A DNA stretch of 59,761 nt, taken from assembly GCA_029551395.1 (NCBI GenBank), contig JAKPFN010000134.1, forward strand, positions 1-59,761, read 5' to 3'. This document shows positions 53,193 through 59,761 of this stretch, piece by piece. The notes under the pieces were generated by a model. The model searched no databases, was not told where the DNA came from, and worked only from the letters and a program-made list of their open reading frames with translations. A program made the position numbers and the translations under genes. Every line of letters starts with the position of its first letter. The stretch's first letter is position 1. The stretch comes from Armatimonadota bacterium (GTDB taxonomy: Bacteria; Armatimonadota; UBA5829; DTLH01).

Positions 53193-54155
53193 TCACTCAT
53201 CCGGGAAATACAAAACGGAAGCTTTAGCTAATATTTCCTTTACGAAAGAAGTTTTTGCTTCCGTATAGGCTTCGCGGTCGGTTTGGTGGAGTTTAGCCAG
53301 CTCATACTTTAATGAAGCGTAACGCGATGCATCTTCAGGATAGGTTCTCAGGTAGTCACGGAATGTCAGTCCTTCCCACAATTTATGTCCTGCAGGGGCA
53401 ATGTGTATATGATGAGTGCGTTTCCCCATCATTTTCTCCCGGATGATGACAACCGTATGGTCAGCATACCACCAGCATTCGCACTCCGGCCTGTTGAACA
53501 GTGGAATGATGTGTTTTCTCGCTTCATCGAATGAGGAGACTTCAACAAGTATATCTATAATAGGCTTGGCAGGCATTCCAGGGATGGATGTGCTGCCGTA
53601 ATGCTCGATTTTTAGAGCCAGGTCAGTTCCCAGAGTCTCATACAGGTAGTTTTCCATCTCCCGATACTTCTCAGGCCATGATGGATCGTACTCCACAAGC
53701 TGGATATCATCATCCCAGGCCTCTGAAGCCCCTAAGTAGCCGTTGGCATGAATCCGAAAACTGCGAGTCGAGAGGTTAGAGCAGCCCCAACTAGAAGGGC
53801 AGTTTGCTGTGAACTCTCCTAATGATCCGTCTATCCACTGCCAGGTCAGATCTCCCTGCCAGACTATGCAGTCCTGTCCGTCTTGTGGTTCCAGCACCGT
53901 CCAGGTATCGTTTTGCAGGTGCCAGGCCATCATGCCTTCGGGGATATTCTCTATCCGGCTGACCTCGAGACTCAGGAAAAGCAGAAAGTCATCCTCTGTT
54001 GTGCTTCCAGTGTAAGCAACATATCTGGAAACATCTCCGATGTGCCCGATTTCCCTTGTCAGCCTTGGAAACAGGTCTTTAAGGAAGTCGATAACTCCGT
54101 CAGCGCTGCCATTATACAGCCCTCCGATTAGTTTTATATCTGCTGTAGGTGTCAA
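53193..54155 (-). CDS. Fusion of a GyrI-like effector-binding domain and a GrpB/UPF0157 domain
   Basis: 320 residues if started at TTG 54155 (GGGAG 5 nt upstream); the frame extends to a GTG at 54203, but those codons read through a GGTATGAG repeat. N-terminal half: IKLIGGLYNGS... EGMMAWHLQNDTWTVLE, resembling GyrI/SOUL-type small-molecule-binding domains. C-terminal half: VEYDPSWPEKYREMENYL, IEHYGSTSIPGMPAKPIIDILV and HHIHIAPAGHKLWEGLTFRDYLR, a complete GrpB domain (nucleotidyltransferase-fold family of unknown substrate). Convergent with proB. Confidence 0.8.
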   Translation of the reverse strand: MTPTADIKLIGGLYNGSADGVIDFLKDLFPRLTREIGHIGDVSRYVAYTGSTTEDDFLLFLSLEVSRIENIPEGMMAWHLQNDTWTVLEPQDGQDCIVWQGDLTWQWIDGSLGEFTANCPSSWGCSNLSTRSFRIHANGYLGASEAWDDDIQLVEYDPSWPEKYREMENYLYETLGTDLALKIEHYGSTSIPGMPAKPIIDILVEVSSFDEARKHIIPLFNRPECECWWYADHTVVIIREKMMGKRTHHIHIAPAGHKLWEGLTFRDYLRTYPEDASRYASLKYELAKLHQTDREAYTEAKTSFVKEILAKASVLYFPDE

Positions 54156-54669
54156 ATCAACTCCCAACTTAAGAAAAGGTATGAGGTATGAGTTAGCTCC
54201 CACTCGTCACTGTTTTTGTATGCGTCGGCGCGCGTTTTTTGCGCCGACGCCCAATTACCCGCAGGCTAAATCCTACCCTCGGGTTAAATACCACCCTCGG
54301 GCTAAATTTGCAATTAAATACTACCCTCGGGCTAAATTTTCCCCTCGGGCTAAATTTGCAATTTAGCCCGGAAAGGCTGAGAGAGGGATTTGCAATCCCG
54401 GTCTTTGGTGCTTCATATAATGATTCGGGATCACAGATCCCTCACCTGCCTATTCGGGGGAAATTGCAAATTTCCCCCGAATAGATTCCTTAGCTATCAG
54501 TCCGTGAGGGATTGCAAATCCCTCACGAGGAATGAGAGGGATTACAAATCCCTCCCGATGAATAACTCCTCATCACTCGCCACTGTCTTTGTAGGCGTCG
54601 GCGCACATTTTTTGCGCCGACGCCCAGTTATGATTCTCAATCAGCACCAACAAATATCATCTTTTATAT
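54156..54669. repeat. Repeat mosaic with five TTGCAA palindromes and two GCGCCGACGC hairpins
   Basis: No gene. GGTATGAG copies (54178-54195); hairpin GCGTCGGCGC/GCGCCGACGC (54222-54250); tandem CTCGGGCTAAA-type units and a palindrome near 54298-54370; GGGGGAAA-TTGCAAA-TTTCCCCC (about 54457-54480); GTGAGGGA-TTGCAAA-TCCCTCAC (about 54505-54530); GGGAT-TACAAA-TCCCTCCC; ACTCCTCATCACTCGCCAC; hairpin GGCGTCGGCGCA/TGCGCCGACGCC (54594-54624); and CTCAATCAGCACCAAC. Confidence 0.85.
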
Positions 54670-55488
54670 CTACAGAAGCGGAGTCAATATTTCTATTGCC
54701 CGCTTGATATCCTGAATCTGTCTTTCGCCGGATATTTCGCGCTCGATTGTAATCGGGTTGCTGTAACCGAACGATCTGAGCTTGGGAATAAGCACCGGGA
54801 AGTTTACCTTGCCTTCACCAAGAGGAGTCTCGCGTCCAAGTTTGTTCGGGTCAGTCGGATATTCTCCGTCTTTGGCATGTACTCCCTTAACATACGGCCC
54901 AAGGATGTCCAGCGCGTCAACAGGATTGCCTTTTCCGTAGAGCAGCAGGTTGGCAGGGTCCAGGTTTACTCCCAGATTATCCGTTCCGACGTCAGTTATA
55001 GCCCTGAACAGCGTTACAGGGGTTTCCTGCCCGGTCTCGAAGCAGAAATAGAGGCCGTTATCCTTGCACGCCTGCGCAACGATCCGCAGTGCCTCGATTG
55101 TCCCTTCATAATTCGGGTCTTTCGGGCTTTCAGGAATAAATCCTGCGTGGGTAGAGATGCTTGGGGCATCGATCCATTTTGCAAACTCTATGGCCTTCAT
55201 CATAGAATCCACCCTCATCTGCCTGTATTCCGGTGGAACGAAGCCAAGAGTGCTTGGACCGTCTATGAAGTTCCAGATAGCCGGACCAGGATACCCAGCC
55301 CAGAATGACGACAATCTGACATTGTATTGCTCGAACGCGTCTACAATCTTCTTTGCGATTTCTTTCGTCCAAAGGTCAGGATTCCATGTGCTAATCTGGC
55401 AGGTAGGAAGCCCTATCTCTCTGATTTTTGCAATACTTTCGCCAGGGTTCTCCGTCAGGTTAGTGATAACACCAAGTTGGATAGCCAT
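54670..55488 (-). CDS. Sugar phosphate isomerase/epimerase (xylose-isomerase-like TIM barrel)
   Basis: 272 residues from ATG 55488 (TTAGGAGATGAA upstream). AP-endonuclease-2/TIM barrel superfamily: STHAGFIPESPKDPNYEGT, CFETGQETPVTLFRAI, GVNLDPANLLLYGKGNPVDALDILG, VKGVHAKDGEYP and PITIEREISGERQIQDIKRAIE with conserved metal-ligand Glu, Asp, His and Glu. Substrate unknown. It is separated from the polysaccharide genes by a terminator. Confidence 0.92.
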   Translation of the reverse strand: MAIQLGVITNLTENPGESIAKIREIGLPTCQISTWNPDLWTKEIAKKIVDAFEQYNVRLSSFWAGYPGPAIWNFIDGPSTLGFVPPEYRQMRVDSMMKAIEFAKWIDAPSISTHAGFIPESPKDPNYEGTIEALRIVAQACKDNGLYFCFETGQETPVTLFRAITDVGTDNLGVNLDPANLLLYGKGNPVDALDILGPYVKGVHAKDGEYPTDPNKLGRETPLGEGKVNFPVLIPKLRSFGYSNPITIEREISGERQIQDIKRAIEILTPLL

Positions 55489-55571
55489 TTCATCTCCTAA
55501 CATATCATCCGAGATTGAAAACCAGTACCACTTATCCGTTTATGCCGTGGATACCTCTAATGTACAGCAAA

Positions 55572-55600
55572 AAAAGCTGCCGCTTTGACAGCTTTTATCT
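55572..55600. terminator. Bidirectional terminator between glycosyltransferase and epimerase genes
   Basis: AAAAGCTG (55572-55579) and CAGCTTTT (55589-55596) form an 8-bp stem. On the minus strand a run of seven T follows, so it ends the glycosyltransferase transcript. Confidence 0.75.
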
Positions 55601-55632
55601 TGAAAGTCTCTGTACTGATTACTAATTATTGC

Positions 55633-56862
55633 CTATGCTGCAATCTCTTCATCGTGCTCTGCGTTATCTTTATCGAATACAGGAGGCAGCCCGATACCCT
55701 CAAGAAGATGGCTGTACTCGGTACACATAGCTTTCCAGATATCCTCCTGTTTGAACTCAGAAAGCATTCTCCGCCGGCCTTCTATCCCATGAGCCTTCCT
55801 CAAGCCTGGATACTTCACATATTTTCGTATGGCATCTGCCAGTGCAGCCGAATTTCCAGGCTCGACCAACGTTCCGGTCTCGTTATCTACAACCGCATCT
55901 ATGCAGCCTGGTATAGCCGTTGCCACTACAGGAAGCGCCATCGATGCAGCTTCCATCGGGACTACAGGAAAGCCTTCCCGATAAGTCGGTAGAGCGAGAA
56001 TATCCATAGCTGCATAAAACGGAGGTGTGTTCCAGTCAGAACCGGTCAGAATGATGCGCGAGTCATTCCTTAGAATCTCTTCTGTTTCCTGCGGCACCGG
56101 GTCCTGCGGTTCAAATGGCCCAACAACCAGCAGCCTGAGTTCAGGAAACTCGTTTCTCAGCACCTTCCAGGCATCTACAAGCTCGATCAGACCTTTATCC
56201 CGGACAATCCGGCCTACAAATCCTATTACTACAGCATCCTCTGGAATACCGAACCTGGTTCGAGTGTCAATTCTGGCCCGTTCCCCGACGCGAAGCGGAT
56301 TGAACCTTCCTTTCGAGTCCACTCCATTGATGCTTCCGCTAAGCAGCACTTTAATCTTGTCTTCAGGACAGAGGTTTTCCATTATTGCCACATTTCTAAT
56401 GGAATGGCTTACGCACAGGACTTGGGTTGCCAGTTTGCAGGCTGTCTTTTCAGTCCAGTGAAGGGTTTTCCGCTTGCGGCCTGTTGCTGTCATCAAGGGC
56501 AGACCATGAATGTGGTAGATCCGGACAGGCACTCCTGTAAGCCACGCTGCAATCATCCCCAGCAGCCCGCCTTTAGGCGTATGAGCGTGGACAATCGTCG
56601 GGCGGATTTTTCTTAGTGTGAATACGATTCTGCCAAGAGAAAACAGGTCCCGAAGCGGCGTAATTCGTCGAGACATAAGCACAGGATGGACTTCAACCTT
56701 TTCCTGCTCTTCAAACCTGTCCAAAAGCTCCCCAGGTGAGGAGATTGCGTGTATCACAAATCCCCTGGTCTTCATGTAACTGACTTGTCCTGTCAGGAAG
56801 CCAAGCGATTCTGGAACGGTTGTAATGTGGACGAGACGCGGCCGTCTCGACGCTTCAGACAT
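55633..56862 (-). CDS. GT4-type glycosyltransferase
   Basis: 409 residues, full length. GT-B fold: VHITTVPESLGFLTGQVSYMKTRGF opening, IVHAHTPKGGLLGMIAAWLTGVPVRIYHIHG, then RTRFGIPEDAVVIGFVGRIVRDKG, and the nucleotide-sugar site EGFPVVPMEAASMALPVVAT. Similar to exopolysaccharide and teichuronic-acid-type transferases. It begins inside the tail of the upstream gene remnant, whose stop lies at 56793. Confidence 0.95.
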   Translation of the reverse strand: MSEASRRPRLVHITTVPESLGFLTGQVSYMKTRGFVIHAISSPGELLDRFEEQEKVEVHPVLMSRRITPLRDLFSLGRIVFTLRKIRPTIVHAHTPKGGLLGMIAAWLTGVPVRIYHIHGLPLMTATGRKRKTLHWTEKTACKLATQVLCVSHSIRNVAIMENLCPEDKIKVLLSGSINGVDSKGRFNPLRVGERARIDTRTRFGIPEDAVVIGFVGRIVRDKGLIELVDAWKVLRNEFPELRLLVVGPFEPQDPVPQETEEILRNDSRIILTGSDWNTPPFYAAMDILALPTYREGFPVVPMEAASMALPVVATAIPGCIDAVVDNETGTLVEPGNSAALADAIRKYVKYPGLRKAHGIEGRRRMLSEFKQEDIWKAMCTEYSHLLEGIGLPPVFDKDNAEHDEEIAA

Positions 56863-57032
56863 ACCTCGGTCCTTTCCTTCACTACATTCAAAAACTCGTT
56901 TCGCTGTTGGCGCAGCGTGTTTTCGTGATACTCCAGAGCTTTAGCCAGGTTTCTCTCAGACATCCGAGCCATCCGCTGCAGGTCTGTTTGCCGTTGCAAG
57001 AGCCTCAAGCAGCGGCCGATACTTACCATCAC
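56863..57032 (-). pseudogene. C-terminal remnant of a glycosyltransferase
   Basis: The frame over 56793-57032 reads DLQRMARMSERNLAKALEYHENTLRQQRNEFLNVVKERTE, resembling the C-terminal helices of GT4 enzymes (inference). No donor-site motifs precede it in this frame. It overlaps the intact glycosyltransferase start by 70 bp. This is the right part of a deletion-fused pseudogene. Confidence 0.6.
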
Positions 57033-57246
57033 CGATAAACAGCAATTTCAATGCCAGCCCTTGCTGGATGCAGCGTGTAGCGGCTTCAATCAGCACATCC
57101 GGCGATTTATACAACTGGGCAAGCGAGCCTACACTGACCAGGAGATATGGTTTGTCTTTACTATGGGGCTTGCGAGGTTCTGAGATGAATGCATCATCGG
57201 GCAGGTCAATGTCCGATACACCAACAGAATATTCCGGGTGACCATC
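56956..57246 (-). pseudogene. Internal remnant of a GT4 glycosyltransferase
   Basis: In another frame this segment reads SVGVSDIDLPDDAFISEPR, then PYLLVSVGSLAQLYKSPD and LKLLFIGDGKYRPLLEALA, the linker and start of the second Rossmann domain of a GT4 enzyme. It lacks an N-terminal acceptor domain and stops at 56956. It joins abruptly to the flippase fragment at about 57245. Confidence 0.75.
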
Positions 57247-57446
57247 TCAGGTGAACCGAGTTTTGCAAGCGCAGCAAGCATTCCCCACTGGCATCCTGCA
57301 TAGACGACGTTCCCAACAAGCGTCCATGAGAAGTTGCACCTAAGGCTCAGGCTCTTCCGAGTGTTTTCGGCACTGTAATCAAGCCCAAGCCTTGAAGATT
57401 CAATTCCCGTATGTTGTTTCAGCTCAGCTGCACACATTGGACTCAA
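57245..57446 (-). pseudogene. N-terminal remnant of a Wzx-type polysaccharide flippase
   Basis: RKSLSLRCNFSWTLVGNVVYAGCQWGMLAALAKLGSPEMV is the usual opening of oligosaccharide flippases (MOP superfamily, first membrane helix and loop). After GSPEMV the family sequence stops and glycosyltransferase sequence follows in another frame. Expected full length is more than 400 residues; fewer than 70 remain, so it is not functional. Confidence 0.75.
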
Positions 57447-58254
57447 GCTTGTTCTCGCTATATTTGCCTCGCCTTGAAGCTATCAGCTTATGCAGCCAGT
57501 TTCGCCTCGTCTTTGGGCTGTAGGCAAGCGGCTGCGATGGCACTTTTTCCCCGTTCAAAATCCTCTGGCCGTTGTGCCAGGCAAGCTCCTGCGTCATTTC
57601 TGAGCCAACCAGGTTCAAGAGTGTATCTACAGCCTCGCTCAGCCTGGGGCGGCGGCGTCCAGCCGAATGAGCATCGGAAGCAACAAAATGAACCCACTTA
57701 TGCTGCAAGAAAAGCATCATTGTCTCTTCCGCCTGCCTGCCATGTATGCCCAGGATACTCGATGCATTGCACTGCACCAGCATCCCACGGCTTACCAGTG
57801 GTTCCAGTATCTGCGGTTTTTCTTGAATCACCACTGACCGCTCAGGATGCGCCAGTATTGGTGTAATCCCTCTGGTCTGAAGGCTGAAGACAAGCTGCTC
57901 AAATCCCATTGGGATGATGTTCAACGGACAATCCAGCAGAAGGTAGTTGGATGAAGCAAGTTTAACAGGCAGTCCGGCATCGACAGCCCGCAGTACATCA
58001 TCTGATGGATACACCTCAACTCCTGGTGCCACATTGAGCGTTATACCCTGAGCATCTATAGCTTTTTGAAGTTCTCTGACACTCTCCGAAACGCATGTTG
58101 CTGTGGCAAATTCATTCGTTTCAGCCATGTGTGGAGTTGCAAAGATGGTTTTAGTGCCATCTGCTGCTGCCAATCGAGCTATTTCAATGGCTTCCTCGAT
58201 TGTTTCAGGGCCGTCATCCATCTCAGGCAGTATGTGACTGTGAATATCTATCAT
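57424..58254 (-). CDS. CpsB/CapC-type PHP-family tyrosine phosphatase
   Basis: 276 residues from ATG 58254 (CGGAG 6 nt upstream). Metal motifs MIDIHSHILPEMDDGP, FATPHM, LLDCPLNIIP and ILAHPERSVV, plus the end block FVASDAHSAGRRRP. Known: regulates capsule or exopolysaccharide synthesis by dephosphorylating the BY-kinase. No kinase is in the window. Its 3' end overlaps the flippase remnant by 23 bp and its start overlaps the truncated CapD gene. Confidence 0.93.
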   Translation of the reverse strand: MIDIHSHILPEMDDGPETIEEAIEIARLAAADGTKTIFATPHMAETNEFATATCVSESVRELQKAIDAQGITLNVAPGVEVYPSDDVLRAVDAGLPVKLASSNYLLLDCPLNIIPMGFEQLVFSLQTRGITPILAHPERSVVIQEKPQILEPLVSRGMLVQCNASSILGIHGRQAEETMMLFLQHKWVHFVASDAHSAGRRRPRLSEAVDTLLNLVGSEMTQELAWHNGQRILNGEKVPSQPLAYSPKTRRNWLHKLIASRRGKYSENKLESNVCS

Positions 58255-58813
58255 GTAGTTCTCCGAGATCATTATGCTGCTCGTTTCTGATAATTCTAGC
58301 AGCGTTTGTGTCGGCACCAAGAATCACTACCCTTTTGACCTCATGCCTGGGTCTGTGTTCACGGTTCTGATATGCAATACTAGCCAGACTGAGCATTGCC
58401 CGTACGCCGCCGACTGATACAATGCTGATTAACCAGAAAATAATGAGGACTGACCGGGGCAGGATACGGCCATCTGTTAGCGACTGGATGACAATCATCC
58501 CTGCAAGCCCGATGCTGTTGGCATAGACGACTCCCCACAATGACTCAAGTCCGGCAAACCTCCAGGCGTAACGGTATAGTCTGAGCGCTGAAAATGCGCA
58601 AAGGTAAATCGCCAGAGCCAAAGGCAGGCTGAGGAAATGGTCTTCTAAGTGGAGGTCATATATAAAGGAAAATGGCCGGCCTTCAAAGCGAAGCAGCAGA
58701 GAGATTATAAGGGAAGCAAACAGTGCTGTAGTGTCTACTAACATCAATATAAGGATTATCGCGCGGGATTTTGCATTACCTGGAAATCCGGTCTGCGTCT
58801 TCTCTACTGCCAT
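58223..58813 (-). pseudogene. Truncated CapD/WbpM-type nucleoside-diphosphate-sugar dehydratase/epimerase
   Basis: 196 residues from ATG 58813 (GGAGGT 11 nt upstream). Four N-terminal membrane helices (for example LMLVDTTALFASLIISLLLRFEG and the WGVVYANSIGLAGMIVIQSL region) and the first Rossmann strand RVVILGADTNAARIIRNEQ are present; then the protein ends as HNDLGELHDRYSQSHTA. The family normally continues more than 400 residues with the second NAD-binding and catalytic domain. The catalytic part is lost, so it is probably inactive, though the membrane part is intact. Confidence 0.85.
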
Positions 58814-59165
58814 ACTTTTGCCTAACCTCCACAATAACGGTCTTTAGAGAGGTATAGTGTTTTGTGGAGTGGCTGATGCAACCGGTAGCATATATCGATG
58901 ATTGCTGTGATTCTGACCATACCGGAAATATCTACAAACGGTTTTTTATAAAGTGGTTCTTTAATATTCCCAGTAAATTTACCTGGTTTTCAGGCTGTGC
59001 TGAGATCGTCGTTTATCTGCTGTGGATTTATAAAGTGATCCGGTTACCAGCTCGCTCCCGTCATATTATCGGCTTGTTATTAAGAGGATTTCAGGTAAAT
59101 TTGAGCTTTGGGCAGTAGTGATATTTCTAATAATCTGAGAAATATTTGGTTATATTTAATTATAG
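58814..59165. other. Intergenic region
   Basis: No convincing gene. The plus-strand frame at 58864-59118 (84 codons) has no Shine-Dalgarno and no family character. A+T-rich stretches near 59120-59165 could contain the end of the 59166 gene's transcript. The promoter of the minus-strand polysaccharide genes should be here but was not identified. Confidence 0.4.
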
Positions 59166-59384
59166 TTAATCTTCTTTCTTTTTCTTGTGATGTCCTTTCT
59201 TTATGTGTGTCTCATGTGTGAGGCCGCCTCTTATGTTGACCTGATGCGAGGCTTCTTCTGGCACTTCTTTACCTACAACTTCTGATGTAGCGCCTCCATG
59301 AGGGCTCAAAGCCGCAGCCTCCTCAGAAGACAACTCTTCTGGCTTCTTTTCAACAAAGTCTTCATCACGTTCGTCTTCAACCAT
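59166..59384 (-). CDS. Small highly charged hypothetical protein
   Basis: 72 residues from ATG 59384, with GGAGGT 8 nt upstream. An acidic N-terminal half (EDERDEDFVEKKPEELSSEE) and a basic C-terminal end (HIKKGHHKKKKED), no hydrophobic segment. No family recognised; likely disordered. The good ribosome-binding site and lack of overlap with other genes support a real, monocistronic gene. Confidence 0.6.
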   Translation of the reverse strand: MVEDERDEDFVEKKPEELSSEEAAALSPHGGATSEVVGKEVPEEASHQVNIRGGLTHETHIKKGHHKKKKED

Positions 59385-59387
59385 CAA

Positions 59388-59761
59388 TTTCTACCTCCAA
59401 AGCAAAATACCCTGTACCTTCATACCCCATATCTTCTGGAAAACCGATGCTGAGGGATTTTGACAAGGAAAATTTGAAAAGAGAGAAGACAGGAAATGGA
59501 TAGATGTAGTCTCCATGAAAGACATCTCATCCCAACTTATCCTTACTCGTCCATGAAATCCGTTCCGTTATCCAGTTATCACATTTTAAATACCTATATG
59601 CGTCGGCGCGGTTTTTTTCGCCGACGCCCAGTTATGAGACTTAACCAACCTCGGGAGAAATTTTCCAACCTCGGGAGAAATTTGCAATTTCTCCCGAACA
59701 TATTGCTAAGGAATCTGTGATTCCGAACAATTATCTAAACATCAATAACCGGGATTGCAAA
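59388..59761. repeat. Repeat mosaic at the right end
   Basis: CCTTCATACCCCATA (GGTATG-type); A-rich block AAGGAAAATTTGAAAAGAG...GGAAATGG (59464-59500); hairpin GCGTCGGCG/CGCCGACGC (59600-59627); tandem AACCTCGGGAGAAAT units, the second forming the palindrome TCGGGAGAAA-TTTGCAA-TTTCTCCCGA (about 59673-59698); and the start of another CGGGATTGCAAA copy at the edge. No gene is seen. Confidence 0.75.

Noticed and set aside
58864-59118. 84-codon plus-strand frame
   Set aside because: No Shine-Dalgarno and no family features; kept only as part of an unassigned gap.

Overview
The window is about 60 kb of a bacterial chromosome of moderate G+C. Gene order (ftsZ-ftsA-sbp-DUF881-ftsQ-ddl-murB; nusA-ylxR-infB-ylxP-rbfA-nrnA-truB-ribF-rpsO-pnp-M16 peptidase-dapB-asd-rnj), an FtsZ/FtsA/DivIB divisome, RNase J, a DUF1559-like pseudopilin and a LexA whose likely operator is not the E. 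coli type suggest an uncultured Terrabacteria-type lineage. Armatimonadota is my best guess; this is inference from gene content, not a database match.

Layout. 1-5 kb: an A+T-richer segment with one large SF1 helicase/PLD/zinc-ribbon protein, a small membrane protein and a 1 kb repeat field. 5-7.3 kb (minus): HI0933-type flavoprotein, DUF1284 protein, BioY biotin transporter. 7.4-14.1 kb (minus): division and cell-wall cluster ending at murB; murC and murG are not next to it. 14.1-15.6 kb: repeat-filled gap, DUF4397 protein, and a STAS anti-anti-sigma gene with a clear promoter. 16.1-31.5 kb (plus): a long transcription/translation/RNA-processing superoperon. It starts at a clear promoter and a NusA-type leader hairpin, lacks rimP and ylxQ, carries a structured RNA with a terminator before infB, and has a second promoter at rpsO. 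31.6-34.9 kb: beta-helix protein, sensor kinase and NarL-type regulator. 35.1-39.9 kb (minus): prs, PHP phosphatase, YjbQ, argB, endonuclease, lexA (behind a perfect palindrome) and a membrane protein. 40.4-42.0 kb: cold-shock-like RRM protein with a long leader, and a pseudopilin. 42.2-48.8 kb: SGNH hydrolase, class-I amidotransferase-like hydrolase, secreted subtilase, and a ComEC divided into two overlapping frames. 49-54.2 kb: ParB-like protein with a cysteine-rich C-terminus and no ParA, obg, proB, and a GyrI-like/GrpB fusion. 54.7-58.8 kb (minus): sugar epimerase, then an eroded exopolysaccharide locus in which an intact glycosyltransferase and a CpsB-type phosphatase lie between deletion-fused remnants of a flippase, another glycosyltransferase and a CapD-type protein.

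The most unusual content is non-coding. Nearly every large gap is a mosaic of recurring modules: (i) palindromes whose arms differ but which all carry a TTGCAA core; (ii) GCGTCGGCGC-type hairpins adjoining a fixed A-rich block; (iii) CTGAAACAAGTTCAG-type elements, one next to an 18-bp tandem array; (iv) GTGTAAAG, GGTATGAG and CATTCCG short-period repeats; (v) a 122-bp direct repeat. Some of them run into gene ends, including the last codons of the HI0933 gene. No tRNA, rRNA, CRISPR array or intact transposase was seen. All family calls come from reading the sequence; no search was run.
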